Position numbers and translations under genes: made by a program
Shown: positions 18,215-27,098 of the stretch, piece after piece
How positions within the stretch are numbered: the first letter of the stretch is position 1
Layout of the letters: every line of letters begins with the position of its first letter
The notes under the pieces: generated by a model
The model's input: the letters and a program-made list of their open reading frames with translations, nothing else
Databases searched by the model: none
What the model was told of the DNA's origin: nothing
NCBI RefSeq assembly: GCF_040518285.1
Contig: NZ_CP155449.1
Location: 992,001 to 1,056,000 of the forward strand
Source: Knoellia sp. S7-12
GTDB lineage: Bacteria > Actinomycetota > Actinomycetes > Actinomycetales > Dermatophilaceae
Length of the DNA: 64,000 nucleotides
Reading direction: 5' to 3'

Positions 18215-18726
18215 TGAGAGTGACCACGATGGTGGCCGGTGCGCTCGCGGCGCTCCTGCTGGCTGGTTGTGGCGACACACAAGGAGGTTCTTCAGTGGAT
18301 GCACGCGCAGAGCTCGAGAAGAGGCGACCCTTTGCCCAGGCAGAGGCAGACAGCCTCAGCCTGTTGACGGAGGTGCGCACGGCGCTCAGCGGGGTCGTTC
18401 CTCAGTTGGAGTGGTTGACCGCGGAGCCCGTCCTCGACACCGAGAGCGGTTGTGGGGAGCCGCAGTTCGAGGAGATCTCCAATGCATCCAGCGCCACCTT
18501 CAACGGTGGAGGCGCCAGTGGTGGCATCAGCGACGCCGATTGGCCGAAGGCGTGGGCGGCCGTTCAGGCCGTCGCCGGCAAGCAGGGATTCGGCAAGCCG
18601 CATCTCGTCATCGACAAGCCCGGTCACCACGTCGCGTCGCTCTATGACGCGGACGGAGCCGAACTCTCCATCAACACCAAGGTGAACACGGACGTGTCCA
18701 TCTATGGGGCCTGTCACTTGAAGTGA
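18214..18726 (+). CDS. Putative lipoprotein
   Basis: A 170-residue exported lipoprotein. A short basic start is followed by a hydrophobic stretch and a lipobox, LLLAGCG, with the lipidated cysteine near residue 20. The mature part has two further cysteines (SGCGEP and YGACHL) that could form a disulfide. I do not recognise a family. The ATG at 18214 overlaps the hydrolase stop (TGATG); a GTG one codon earlier is possible. Being the last gene of the EspC-like/DUF1023 cassette, it may be a surface partner or an immunity-like protein, but this is inference only. Confidence 0.7.
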   Translation: MRVTTMVAGALAALLLAGCGDTQGGSSVDARAELEKRRPFAQAEADSLSLLTEVRTALSGVVPQLEWLTAEPVLDTESGCGEPQFEEISNASSATFNGGGASGGISDADWPKAWAAVQAVAGKQGFGKPHLVIDKPGHHVASLYDADGAELSINTKVNTDVSIYGACHLK

Positions 18727-18886
18727 CCCTGACCGACTGCCGTGCCAGGCCTTCGGCGTATGCCGTTCGGCTGGGTCGGTAGTCGAAGGGGCGCCGTTGG
18801 GCGGTGGTCGCCGAGCGGCCGCCGCCCTTCCCGCATTGTTCATCTCGCCGGGTGGCGCTGGGGCGTTGGCCCCTCCCCGCCCTCGG

Positions 18887-18892
18887 TAGGCT
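18887..18892 (+). promoter_or_regulatory. -10 box of leaderless nuoA
   Basis: TAGGCT matches TANNNT and ends six bases before the nuoA ATG at 18899, with no Shine-Dalgarno sequence. The same arrangement precedes nuoB and nuoC. Confidence 0.6.
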
Positions 18893-18898
18893 GTGGCC

Positions 18899-19258
18899 AT
18901 GACGGGATACCTCGCTGCAGCCGGGGTGCTGGGCATCGGACTGGTGCTGGTGATCGCCGCGATGGGGGCTCGCCGCCTCCTCGCCCCGATGGCCCCCTCG
19001 ACCGCCAAGCTCGCCACTTATGAGTCCGGTGTTGACCCCGTGGGCGAAGGCTGGGCCCAGAGTCAGGTCCGCTACCTTGCTTTCGCCTTCCTCTATGTCG
19101 TCTTCGCCGTCGACGCCGTCTATCTCTTCCCATGGGCCTACGTCCTGCGCGACACCGAGCTGGGAGCCGCGTCGCTCGTCGAGATCGCGGTCTTCATCGG
19201 CATCATCGTCATCGGGCTGCTGCATGCCGCCCGCCGCGGACTGCTGCGCTGGACGTGA
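18899..19258 (+). CDS. nuoA: NADH-quinone oxidoreductase subunit A (second set)
   Basis: Small membrane subunit of complex I, 119 residues with three helices. The conserved loop KLATYESGVDPVGEGW (E..CG..P type, here with serine in place of the usual cysteine) and the segment VRYLAFAFLYVVFAVDAVYLFPWA identify NuoA clearly. The ATG at 18899 gives the normal family length and sits six bases after TAGGCT, so a leaderless message is likely; a GTG two codons earlier is less likely. It is not followed by nuoB: a Pls-like synthetase gene overlaps its stop, and nuoB is 5.3 kb further on. It therefore starts the first island of a scattered second complex I set. Confidence 0.92.
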   Translation: MTGYLAAAGVLGIGLVLVIAAMGARRLLAPMAPSTAKLATYESGVDPVGEGWAQSQVRYLAFAFLYVVFAVDAVYLFPWAYVLRDTELGAASLVEIAVFIGIIVIGLLHAARRGLLRWT

Positions 19259-22200
19259 GCACCCCGCTTCTGCGAGGGAGTGAGGCCCCGAGCCCACGCA
19301 CTCTCGTTGACATCCTGCGCGCCACCATCGAGACCAACCCCGATTCACCCGCCGTCGACAACGGCACGAGCGTCCTCACCTACGGCGAGTTCGCCGACGC
19401 TGCCTCGGACGTCGCCGACACCCTGCAGGCCGCGGGCGTCGAGCGCGGTGACCGCGTCGGCATCCGGATCCCCTCCGGCACCCTCGATCTCTATGTCGCC
19501 ATCGCCGGGATCCTCGTCGCGGGCGCGGCCTACGTCCCCGTCGACTTCGACGACCCCGACGAGCGCGCTCAGATCGTCTTCGGTGAGGCCGATGTCGCAG
19601 CCATCATCACCACGGACCTCGTCGTGCGCGCGGTGGGTGAGCAGTCCGCACTCGGTGACGACACGGCATACGCCGCACAGGACAGCCGGCCACGCGAAGA
19701 CCCGACGACCGACGACGACGCCTGGATCATCTTCACGTCCGGCTCCACCGGCAAGCCCAAGGGCGTTGCCGTGACTCACCGCAACGCGGCAGCCTTCGTC
19801 GACGCAGAGTCACGAATGTTCTTGCAGGAGAGCCCTATTGGCCCCGGCGACCGTGTCATGGCGGGACTCTCCGTCGCCTTCGACGCGAGCTGCGAGGAGA
19901 TGTGGCTTGCGTGGCGCTACGGCGCGTGCCTCGTCCCCGCACCCCGTTCTCTCGTCCGCTCAGGTGTCGAGCTCGGCCCGTGGCTCACCGCCAACCGCAT
20001 CACCGTCGTGTCCACGGTGCCGACGCTCGTCGCACTCTGGCCGACCGAGGCGCTCTCGGACGTCCGCCTGCTCATCCTCGGTGGCGAGGCGTGCCCGCCA
20101 GAGATCGGCGCCCGCCTGGCCAATGAGAGTCGTGAGGTCTGGAACACCTACGGCCCAACCGAGGCCACCGTCGTCGCCTGCGGGGCCCAGCTCACCGGTG
20201 AGCCGCCGATGCGCATCGGCCTCCCGCTCGCCGGCTGGGACCTTGCCGTCGTCGATGCGACCGGTGGGCCCGTGCCCGAGGGCGAGAGCGGCGAACTCAT
20301 CATCGGAGGCGTCGGTCTGGCCCGCTACCTCGACGAAGCCAAGGACAAGGCGGCGTATGCCGCGATGCCCGCCCTGGGCTGGGAGCGCGCCTACCGCTCG
20401 GGTGACCTCGTGCGCAACGATCCCGCGGGCCTCGTCTTCCTCGGTCGGGCCGACGACCAGGTCAAGGTCGGTGGTCGCCGGATCGAACTCGGTGAGATCG
20501 ACAGCGCCCTGCTCAAACTGCCGGGGGTGAGTGGGGCTGCCGCCGCCGTCCGCAAGAGCGAGGCCGGCAACACCCTGCTCATCGGCTACGTCACGACCGA
20601 CGACGGATTCGACGCCAGGGCCGCCACCGAGTCGATGCGTCAGTCGATGCCGGCCGCCCTCGTGCCGCGTCTTGCCGTCGTCGACACCCTGCCGACCCGC
20701 ACGTCCGGCAAGATCGACCGCGACGCCCTGCCCTGGCCGTTGACACCCACGGCGCCGGTCGCTGGCGCTGACGCCAGCGACACCGCCGGTTGGGTCTCGG
20801 GCCTGTGGGCGAGCATCCTGGGCGGCCCGCCGAGCACTCCTGACGAGGACTTCTTCGACGTCGGCGGTGGCTCTCTCAGCGCGGCCCAGCTGGTGAGTCG
20901 GCTGCGTGAGCGCTTCCCCGAGGTGACGGTCGCCGACATCTATGAGCACTCGAGCCTCGGATCGCTCGCCGCTGCGCTGGACGAGATGGAGACGCCGACC
21001 GGTCGGCTCAACCGGGACGTCCCACCGGTCCCCGCCAAGACCCAGGCGGCCCAGCTCCTCGCGTCGTTCGCCCTGCGCAGCATCTCGGGCCTGCGCTGGA
21101 TCACCTGGATCGGCCTCGGCAACGCCGTCGCCCGTTCTGCCTTCGACCACACCTGGCTGCCGAGCGTGCCCTGGTGGTGGCTCGCCCTCGGTTGGCTCCT
21201 CCTCATCTCGCCGGTGGGCCGGATGGCGCTGGCCGCCCTTGGTGTCCGCATCCTGCTGCGTGACCTCGAGCCCGGGGAGTATCCCCGTGGCGGCGCGGTG
21301 CACCTGCGCGTCTGGCTGGCCGAGCGTCTTGTCGACGAGCTCGGCGCGGCCAACGTCTCGGGCGCTCCGTTCATCAAGGTGTTCGCCCGCGCCCTCGGTG
21401 CCACTGTTGCCGACGATGTCGATCTGCACTCGGTGCCCCCGGTCACCGGCATGCTCGACCTGGGAGCCGGCGTCTCGATCGAGCCCGAGGTCGACCTGCG
21501 CGGACACTGGATCGACGGCGCGAAGTTCATCGTCGGACCCATCCGAGTCCGCGAGGGTGCGCGTGTTGGTGCCCGGAGCTCTCTCCTGCCCGGGGCTGAC
21601 GTCGGTGAGCGCGCCGAGATCGCCCCCGGCTCAGCAGTTTTCGGCATCGTCCCCGCCGGCGAATCATGGTCCGGCGCACCCGCAGAGCCCTCCGGGACAG
21701 CGCGTGGACCCTGGCACGATCACATCGCGGCCAACCGGCCGGCCTGGCTGATGGCGTATGCCGTGTCTGCTGTTCTCGTCTCCCTCCTCCCGATCGTGGC
21801 CATCGCCGTCGGTGCCACCGTGGCCGTGCCGGCGCTGCGTGGCTCGACGTCTGTCTCGGATGCTCTGGGGTCTGCGCTCCTGTGGGTTCCGCTCGGCGCC
21901 ACCATTGGGTTCGTCGCGCTCGCGGCGATGATGCTCGTGCTCGTCCGGCTGCTGGCGATCGGGCTGCACGCCGGCGCTCACCCGGTCCACGGACGACAGG
22001 CCTGGCAGGCCTGGTCGACGATCCGCATCCTTGATGACGCGCGGACCTGGCTCTTCCCGCTCTACTCGAGCAGCCTCACGCCGGCCTGGCTGCGTGCACT
22101 GGGCGCCGACCTCGGCCCCGACGTCGAGGCGTCAACCGTCCTCCTCATCCCGAAGTTCACTCGCGTCGGTGCCGGGGCCTTCCTCGCCGACGACACGATG

Positions 22201-23130
22201 ATCGCGGGCTACGAGTTGGGTGCAGGGTGGCTGCGCGTCGAGGACGTCCGCATTGGCAAACACGCCTTCGTCGGGAACTCCGGCATGGCCGCCCCCGGCC
22301 GCAAGGTCCCCAAGCAGGGGCTCGTGGCAGTCCTGTCCGCGGCACCTCGCCGCAAGAAGGCCAAGGCCGGCACCTCGTGGTTGGGTTCCCCACCGCGGCC
22401 CCTGCGTCGCGAAGGCTCCGACACCGAGTCGAGCCGCACCTACGCGCCGCCCACGCAGCTGCGCGTGGCCCGTGCGGTCGTGGAGGCGCTGCGAGCTGTC
22501 CCGGTCTGGATCCACGTTGCCCTCGTCGTCGTTGTCGTCGCCGCCATTGAGGTGCTCCTCGCCCAAGGACTCATCTGGGCCGTGCTCCTCAGCGGACTCG
22601 TCCTCCTCGCAGCCGGTGCGTTCGCGGCCGGAAGCGCCACCGCCGCCAAGTGGTTGCTCGTTGGTCAGCTTCGTCCGGGCAACCACCCGCTCTGGTCATC
22701 GTTCGTCTGGCGCAACGAGCTCGCTGACACGTTCGTCGAGGTCCTTGCCGCGCCCTGGTTCGCCCGGGCCGCGACGGGGACCCTCGCACTCAACCTGTGG
22801 CTGCGGTCGATGGGTGCGCGGATCGGTGACGGGGTCTGGTGCGAGACCTACTGGCTGCCCGAGGCTGACCTCGTCCGGCTCGACGACGGCGCCTCGATCA
22901 ACGCCGGCACCGTCGTCCAGACCCACCTCTTCCACGACCGGGTGCTGTCGATGGACACGGTCACGGTCAAGCGTGGCGGCACCCTCGGACCCAACTCCGT
23001 GATCCTGCCCGCCGCCCAGATCGGCCGGCACGCCACCGTCGGCCCGGTTTCTCTGGTGATGCGCGGCGAGTCGGTCCCGGATCGGACCCGTTGGATCGGC
23101 AACCCTGTCGGACCATGGGTGGACGAGTGA
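19255..23130 (+). CDS. Pls/PosA-like non-ribosomal peptide synthetase with membrane and beta-helix domains
   Basis: A 1291-residue membrane-bound NRPS with one adenylation and one carrier domain but no condensation or thioesterase domain. The adenylation domain (about 20-500) shows FTSGSTGKPKG near 160, NTYGPTEATV, YRSGDLVR and TSGKIDRDALP. The carrier site is DVGGGSLSA (Ser near 536). Beyond ~610 come several membrane segments alternating with hexapeptide-repeat left-handed beta-helix stretches, e.g. VREGARVGARSSLLPGADVG and LGPNSVILPAAQIG. This layout is that of epsilon-poly-L-lysine synthetase and its relatives, which polymerise one basic amino acid. The monomer here cannot be read by eye. 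GTG 19255 overlaps the nuoA stop; the stop overlaps the M1 peptidase gene. Confidence 0.88.
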   Translation: MSTPLLRGSEAPSPRTLVDILRATIETNPDSPAVDNGTSVLTYGEFADAASDVADTLQAAGVERGDRVGIRIPSGTLDLYVAIAGILVAGAAYVPVDFDDPDERAQIVFGEADVAAIITTDLVVRAVGEQSALGDDTAYAAQDSRPREDPTTDDDAWIIFTSGSTGKPKGVAVTHRNAAAFVDAESRMFLQESPIGPGDRVMAGLSVAFDASCEEMWLAWRYGACLVPAPRSLVRSGVELGPWLTANRITVVSTVPTLVALWPTEALSDVRLLILGGEACPPEIGARLANESREVWNTYGPTEATVVACGAQLTGEPPMRIGLPLAGWDLAVVDATGGPVPEGESGELIIGGVGLARYLDEAKDKAAYAAMPALGWERAYRSGDLVRNDPAGLVFLGRADDQVKVGGRRIELGEIDSALLKLPGVSGAAAAVRKSEAGNTLLIGYVTTDDGFDARAATESMRQSMPAALVPRLAVVDTLPTRTSGKIDRDALPWPLTPTAPVAGADASDTAGWVSGLWASILGGPPSTPDEDFFDVGGGSLSAAQLVSRLRERFPEVTVADIYEHSSLGSLAAALDEMETPTGRLNRDVPPVPAKTQAAQLLASFALRSISGLRWITWIGLGNAVARSAFDHTWLPSVPWWWLALGWLLLISPVGRMALAALGVRILLRDLEPGEYPRGGAVHLRVWLAERLVDELGAANVSGAPFIKVFARALGATVADDVDLHSVPPVTGMLDLGAGVSIEPEVDLRGHWIDGAKFIVGPIRVREGARVGARSSLLPGADVGERAEIAPGSAVFGIVPAGESWSGAPAEPSGTARGPWHDHIAANRPAWLMAYAVSAVLVSLLPIVAIAVGATVAVPALRGSTSVSDALGSALLWVPLGATIGFVALAAMMLVLVRLLAIGLHAGAHPVHGRQAWQAWSTIRILDDARTWLFPLYSSSLTPAWLRALGADLGPDVEASTVLLIPKFTRVGAGAFLADDTMIAGYELGAGWLRVEDVRIGKHAFVGNSGMAAPGRKVPKQGLVAVLSAAPRRKKAKAGTSWLGSPPRPLRREGSDTESSRTYAPPTQLRVARAVVEALRAVPVWIHVALVVVVVAAIEVLLAQGLIWAVLLSGLVLLAAGAFAAGSATAAKWLLVGQLRPGNHPLWSSFVWRNELADTFVEVLAAPWFARAATGTLALNLWLRSMGARIGDGVWCETYWLPEADLVRLDDGASINAGTVVQTHLFHDRVLSMDTVTVKRGGTLGPNSVILPAAQIGRHATVGPVSLVMRGESVPDRTRWIGNPVGPWVDE

Positions 23131-24458
23131 GCGCGAACGCAACGAGCATCGACGCCGACCCCTACGTGCCCGGCCACGGCGACACGGCCTACGGCGTCGA
23201 CCGCTACGAGCTCGACCTGACCTACAAGGCCGCCGGCAACCACCTCACGGGTCGTGCCCAGCTCACCGTGACCCTCGACAGCGACACCCCGACCATTGCG
23301 CTCGACCTGCACGCCCTCAAGGTGACGCGGGTGGACGTCAAGGGGGCGACCCTGAGCCGTTGGTCGCACCGTTCGTCGCGGCTCACGCTCCGCTTCGGCG
23401 AGACGGTGCCCGCCGGCACCGTGCTGACCCTGACGATTGCGTATGCCGGCACGCCCCGCACCGTTCCCGGTCCCGACGGTCGTGCGGGCTGGGAGGAGTT
23501 GGCCGACGGCGTCATCGTCGCGGCGCAGCCTCACGGCGCCCCGTCCTGGTTCCCGTGCAACGACCGATCCGCCGACAAGGCGACCTATCGGATCAGCGTG
23601 ACGACGGACACGGCATACACCGTCGTTGCCAACGGAAGCCTCATCGAGCGACGCAAGGCCGGCCGGGCCACCCGATGGACCTATGCGATGGACGAGCCGA
23701 TGGCGCCCTACCTCGCGACCGTGCAGATTGGGCGCTACGAGACGACCGAGGTTGCCGGGGCTGCCGTTCCGGTGCGGCTGTTCCACGCGGCGCGGCTGCG
23801 TGCGGTCGCCGGCCAGGCGTTCGCCGACCAGGCGCGGATGATCGAGGTGTTCAGCACGCTCTTTGGTCCCTATCCGTTTGCGGAGTATGCCGTCGTCGTC
23901 ACTGACGACGTGCTCGAGATCCCGCTCGAGTCGCAGGCGGTGTCGACGTTCGGCGCCAACCACTGCACTCGCTCGTGGGACGCGCAGCGGCTCATCGCCC
24001 ACGAGCTGTCGCACCAGTGGTTCGGCAACGCCGTCACCGCAGCGCAGTGGAGCGACATCTGGCTGCACGAGGGCTTCGCCTGCTACGCCGAGTGGCTGTG
24101 GTCCGAGGCTGCCGGCATCGCCACCGCGCAGGAGCAGGCGGTGCGCCACCACCAGAAGCTCGCGACGTCGGCGCAGGACATCCTTGTCGGCGCGCCGGGT
24201 GCATCCGACATGTTCGATGACCGGGTCTACAAGCGAGGCGCGTTGACCCTGCACGCGTTGCGGAGCGAGGTCGGCGACGTCACGTTCTTCGCCATCCTGC
24301 GCGACTGGGTGACGCGACACCACGGTGGCGTCGTCACGACCGCCCAGTTCGAGGCGCTCTGTGACCGTGCAGCCGGTCGGCGGCTCGCAGGCCTGTTTGA
24401 CGTGTGGCTGCGACAGCCAGCACTGCCGGCCCTGCCAGCACTGCCGGCCCTGCCGTGA
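23127..24458 (+). CDS. M1-family metallopeptidase
   Basis: Zinc aminopeptidase-like protein of 443 residues, about half the size of PepN, lacking the C-terminal helical domain. The zinc site is HELSHQWFGN near residue 292, with the third ligand in IWLHEGFACYAEW. The substrate-anchor motif is changed: where PepN has GAMEN, this protein reads VLEIPLESQAVST, as in other small M1 relatives. No signal peptide is seen. The GTG at 23127 overlaps the synthetase stop (GTGA), so both are made together; a role in processing or degrading the synthetase product is a fair inference. The C-terminus ends in a PALPALPALPALP tail made by an 18-base tandem repeat. Confidence 0.87.
   Translation: MSANATSIDADPYVPGHGDTAYGVDRYELDLTYKAAGNHLTGRAQLTVTLDSDTPTIALDLHALKVTRVDVKGATLSRWSHRSSRLTLRFGETVPAGTVLTLTIAYAGTPRTVPGPDGRAGWEELADGVIVAAQPHGAPSWFPCNDRSADKATYRISVTTDTAYTVVANGSLIERRKAGRATRWTYAMDEPMAPYLATVQIGRYETTEVAGAAVPVRLFHAARLRAVAGQAFADQARMIEVFSTLFGPYPFAEYAVVVTDDVLEIPLESQAVSTFGANHCTRSWDAQRLIAHELSHQWFGNAVTAAQWSDIWLHEGFACYAEWLWSEAAGIATAQEQAVRHHQKLATSAQDILVGAPGASDMFDDRVYKRGALTLHALRSEVGDVTFFAILRDWVTRHHGGVVTTAQFEALCDRAAGRRLAGLFDVWLRQPALPALPALPALP
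24418..24453 (+). repeat. 18-base tandem repeat, two copies
   Basis: Two adjoining copies of an 18-base unit (24418-24435 and 24436-24453) at the 3' end of the M1 peptidase gene. They encode the repeated PALPAL tail and keep the frame, so copy number could vary harmlessly. Confidence 0.85.
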
Positions 24459-24522
24459 CCGTCCCCAACTCGCCAATTCCTCCCCTCCGGGACGCGACAC
24501 GCCGGGGTGCCGTCCGCTCGCC

Positions 24523-24528
24523 TAGGGT
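24523..24528 (+). promoter_or_regulatory. -10 box of leaderless nuoB
   Basis: TAGGGT ends six bases before the nuoB GTG at 24535, with no Shine-Dalgarno sequence, giving nuoB its own promoter after the M1 peptidase gene. Confidence 0.6.
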
Positions 24529-24534
24529 GGGCTC

Positions 24535-25173
24535 GTGAGTGCTGACCAGCCCGTGATGCTGCCGATGCCGCGCGTCGGACCGGTGGGCGAGCACGCACCG
24601 AAGCCGATCCGGGTCATCCTCAACTGGGGTCGCCGCTATTCGCTCTGGGTCTTCAACTTCGGCCTGGCCTGCTGCGCGATCGAGTTCATCGCCGCATCGA
24701 TGGGTCGCCACGACTTCATCCGTCTCGGTGTCATCCCGTTCGCGCCCGGCCCGCGTCAGGCCGACCTCATGGTCGTGTCCGGCACAGTCACCGACAAGAT
24801 GGCGCCGGCGATCCGCCGCCTCTATGACCAGATGCCCGAGCCCAAGTACGTCATCTCGTTCGGCGCCTGCTCCAACTCCGGTGGGCCCTACTGGGATTCG
24901 TACTCCGTGACCAAGGGCGTCGACCAGCTCATCCCCGTCGACGTCTATGTCCCCGGTTGCCCGCCGCGACCTGAGGCCCTGCTCCACGGCATCATCAAAC
25001 TCCAGGAGCAGATCGCCGGCGAGCGGCTGTCCGGGCGCGCGATCTCCGAACGTCTCGGAGGCGCCGGAGGATTCGGACCTGGCGACGGCTCTGCCGCTGC
25101 ACCGCGCTACACCGCGCACCGGACCGGGTCCGCCGGAGAGGTCACGCGCGGTCGGGTCGAGAGACCGTCCTGA
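24535..25173 (+). CDS. nuoB: NADH-quinone oxidoreductase subunit B (second set)
   Basis: Iron-sulfur subunit of complex I that carries cluster N2, the last step before quinone. All four cysteine ligands are visible: the adjacent pair in [10 protein letters not shown], one in [10 protein letters not shown] and one in [13 protein letters not shown]. The segment [20 protein letters not shown] is typical of NuoB. The 212-residue length includes a basic, non-conserved C-terminal tail. The GTG at 24535 lies six bases after TAGGGT, so it is probably leaderless. NuoC and NuoD should follow; instead a YrdB-like gene overlaps its stop, and the next nuo gene is 11 kb away. Confidence 0.95.
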   Translation: MSADQPVMLPMPRVGPVGEHAPKPIRVILNWGRRYSLWVFNFGLACCAIEFIAASMGRHDFIRLGVIPFAPGPRQADLMVVSGTVTDKMAPAIRRLYDQMPEPKYVISFGACSNSGGPYWDSYSVTKGVDQLIPVDVYVPGCPPRPEALLHGIIKLQEQIAGERLSGRAISERLGGAGGFGPGDGSAAAPRYTAHRTGSAGEVTRGRVERPS

Positions 25174-25565
25174 TGCTCATCGTGCTCGGGCTGCTCGCGT
25201 TCATCATCGAGTTCGCCTTCATGGTCGGCGTCTTCATGCTGGCGTCAGGACTCGCCGGTGGAGGTTTCGGAGGTCTTGTCGTCGGCGTCCTCGCTGTCGT
25301 CCTCGTCGCGGTCATGTGGGGACTGTTCATCGCACCCAAGGCCCGACGCCGGGTCCCCAAGGTGCCGCGCGCCCTCGCTGCCGGGGGAGCGGTCGCCGTG
25401 GTCGGCGCCGGACTCCTTGGCCTGGACCACACGCGATTCGGGCTGGTGCTCATCGGCGCCGGGCTGGTCCTCGTCGGGGCCCAGATCGCCCTCGACGACG
25501 TCGTGCCGACGTCTCCACCGCGTACCCCTCTCGAGGACGGGCGCCGGTCACGTCGCCGCCGCTGA
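25173..25565 (+). CDS. YrdB-like (DUF2568) membrane protein
   Basis: A 130-residue integral membrane protein with four hydrophobic segments and a strongly basic end. The second segment followed by VMWGLFIAPKARRRVP matches the W-G-L-F-x-A-P-K-A-R signature of the YrdB (DUF2568) family. Its function is not known. The ATG shares one base with the nuoB stop (TGATG), so it is coupled to nuoB and probably made at the same level. A complex I assembly role is conceivable but nothing in the sequence shows it. Confidence 0.7.
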   Translation: MLIVLGLLAFIIEFAFMVGVFMLASGLAGGGFGGLVVGVLAVVLVAVMWGLFIAPKARRRVPKVPRALAAGGAVAVVGAGLLGLDHTRFGLVLIGAGLVLVGAQIALDDVVPTSPPRTPLEDGRRSRRRR

Positions 25566-25584
25566 CGCTCGCGCCTCGTGTTCG

Positions 25585-26013
25585 CTAAGGCGCAGTGAGG
25601 GAGTTGAACAACAGGCTCGTCTGGGTGTCCCGGACACCGGGGAGGCTGCGGATGCGTTCGAGGACCAGGTCGAACTCGGACAGGCTGCGGCATCGCAGCT
25701 GCACCACGAGGTCCCATGCGCCGGTGGTGGAGTGGAGCCGCTCGACCTCGGGGTAGCCACGAATCTCACGGACCACGCTCTGCCCTTCGTTCGGAGCGGT
25801 GACCACCATGGTGACGCCCCGGACGGCGTCCCGGTCGACGTCGTTGCCCAGGCGCAGTGTGAACCCCTCGATGACGCCTGAGTCCACAAGCCGTTCGATT
25901 CGCGACGTCACGGTGGAGCGGTTGACACCGAGCTCCCTCGACAGCACTGCCACCGGGGTGCGGCTATTGGCACGCAGCACGGCGATCAGGCGATGATCCA
26001 GGTTGTCCAGCAC
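25585..26013 (-). CDS. Lrp/AsnC-family transcriptional regulator
   Basis: A 142-residue regulator with an N-terminal winged helix (LDHRLIAVLRANSRTPVAVLSREL, given here as adjoining stretches, then VNRSTVTSRIERLVDSG) and a C-terminal RAM/AsnC ligand-binding domain (TTGAWDLVVQLRC). Family members bind amino acids and often control neighbouring amino acid genes. It is divergent from the arginase-like gene, which is the obvious target. The GTG start at 26013 lies six bases after TAGGCT on the minus strand, so it is probably leaderless. Confidence 0.9.
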   Translation of the reverse strand: MLDNLDHRLIAVLRANSRTPVAVLSRELGVNRSTVTSRIERLVDSGVIEGFTLRLGNDVDRDAVRGVTMVVTAPNEGQSVVREIRGYPEVERLHSTTGAWDLVVQLRCRSLSEFDLVLERIRSLPGVRDTQTSLLFNSLTAP

Positions 26014-26019
26014 GCAATG

Positions 26020-26025
26020 AGCCTA
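26020..26025 (-). promoter_or_regulatory. -10 box of the Lrp-type regulator
   Basis: On the minus strand TAGGCT ends six bases before the GTG at 26013, the leaderless pattern also seen upstream of nuoA, nuoB and nuoC. Confidence 0.55.
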
Positions 26026-26147
26026 CTCCGGGACCGCAGACTGCTGCGATGCCGCGCACAATGTCGACACGATGGCGGTTGTCGGTCCACATCGCCTGCT
26101 TCTAACGTCGCTGGTGACCCGCATGCACCGCGACACAGGAGAATCCC

Positions 26148-27059
26148 ATGCCCACCCCGACCACCCTCCCGACGGGCCATTCACCTACGGACTCTTCACC
26201 GCCGGCCACTCCCCGCGATGGCAGGTCACGCGTGGCGCTGACCCACTTCGCGGGACGAGCCGGTGACCACAACGACCTTGCCATGGTGGGGTCTCGCGAA
26301 CTGGCCGCTGCCCTGTCGGCACACATCGGTGTCGAGGCGACCGTCGTCGGGACGCCGGAGCCCGCACTGTCGGTTGGGTGGAAGGAAGAACTGGCCGCAG
26401 CTACTCCCACCCTGAAGGCGATGGCTGCCCACCTGGACCAGGCGTTCAGGGAGGGGCTGACCCCGATCACGGCTTCGAGCCGCTGCGCGGTGGCGCTTGC
26501 GACATTGCCCGTGGTCGCCGCCCACCACCCGAACGCCGTGGTGGTGTGGTTCGACGCACACGCCGACCTCAACACCCCAGAAAACACCACGACGGGCTAT
26601 CTCGGGGGACTCGCCTACAGTGGCCCGCTCGGATACTGGGACTCTGGACTCGGAGGCGGTCTCGATCCCGACAACGCCGTCCTGGTCGGAGCCCGCGACC
26701 TCGACCCGGCCGAGCAGGAACTCATCGACGGGGGAACGGTGGCACTGGTCAAGGTGGGGCCGTCCATGGCCGATGACCTGCGTCGCCTCGTGGATGGCCG
26801 CCCCGTCTACGTGCACATCGACTGCGACGTCCTCGACGCAGGCACGGTCCCCACCGACTACCGGGTCGCGAACGGCATGACGCTCGCTGACCTGCTCGCC
26901 ACCGCAGAAGTGCTCGCCGAGTCCGAAGTCGTCGGGTTGGAGATCGGCGAACTGGAAAGCGCCCCCGACCGCCACGTCCCACCGACCTACGTCAACGCGC
27001 TCCTCGACGCGCTCAACCCGCTCCTGCCGCCGCGCTTCGTCCCCGTCGTGAGCACGTGA
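26148..27059 (+). CDS. Arginase/agmatinase-superfamily protein with altered metal site
   Basis: Ureohydrolase-fold protein of 303 residues. Two of the three family motifs are intact: VVWFDAHADLN (Asp136, His138, Asp140) and VHIDCDVLDAG (Asp225, Asp227), and GLEIGELES matches the third conserved end. The first motif, normally GGDHS with a manganese-binding histidine, reads ASSRCA, so that histidine is replaced by Cys113. Five of the six usual ligands remain. A normal arginase activity is therefore doubtful, although a different metal or guanidino substrate is possible. AGGAG lies seven bases before the ATG at 26148. The gene is divergent from an Lrp-type regulator that probably responds to an amino acid. 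Confidence 0.8.
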   Translation: MPTPTTLPTGHSPTDSSPPATPRDGRSRVALTHFAGRAGDHNDLAMVGSRELAAALSAHIGVEATVVGTPEPALSVGWKEELAAATPTLKAMAAHLDQAFREGLTPITASSRCAVALATLPVVAAHHPNAVVVWFDAHADLNTPENTTTGYLGGLAYSGPLGYWDSGLGGGLDPDNAVLVGARDLDPAEQELIDGGTVALVKVGPSMADDLRRLVDGRPVYVHIDCDVLDAGTVPTDYRVANGMTLADLLATAEVLAESEVVGLEIGELESAPDRHVPPTYVNALLDALNPLLPPRFVPVVST

Positions 27060-27098
27060 CCCAAACCGCCCTCGGCGAAGAGTCGTCGGTCGGTCAGC

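Noticed and set aside
19960..21507. Minus-strand open frame opposite the synthetase gene
   Set aside because: Shadow of the adenylation domain coding sequence, no motif.
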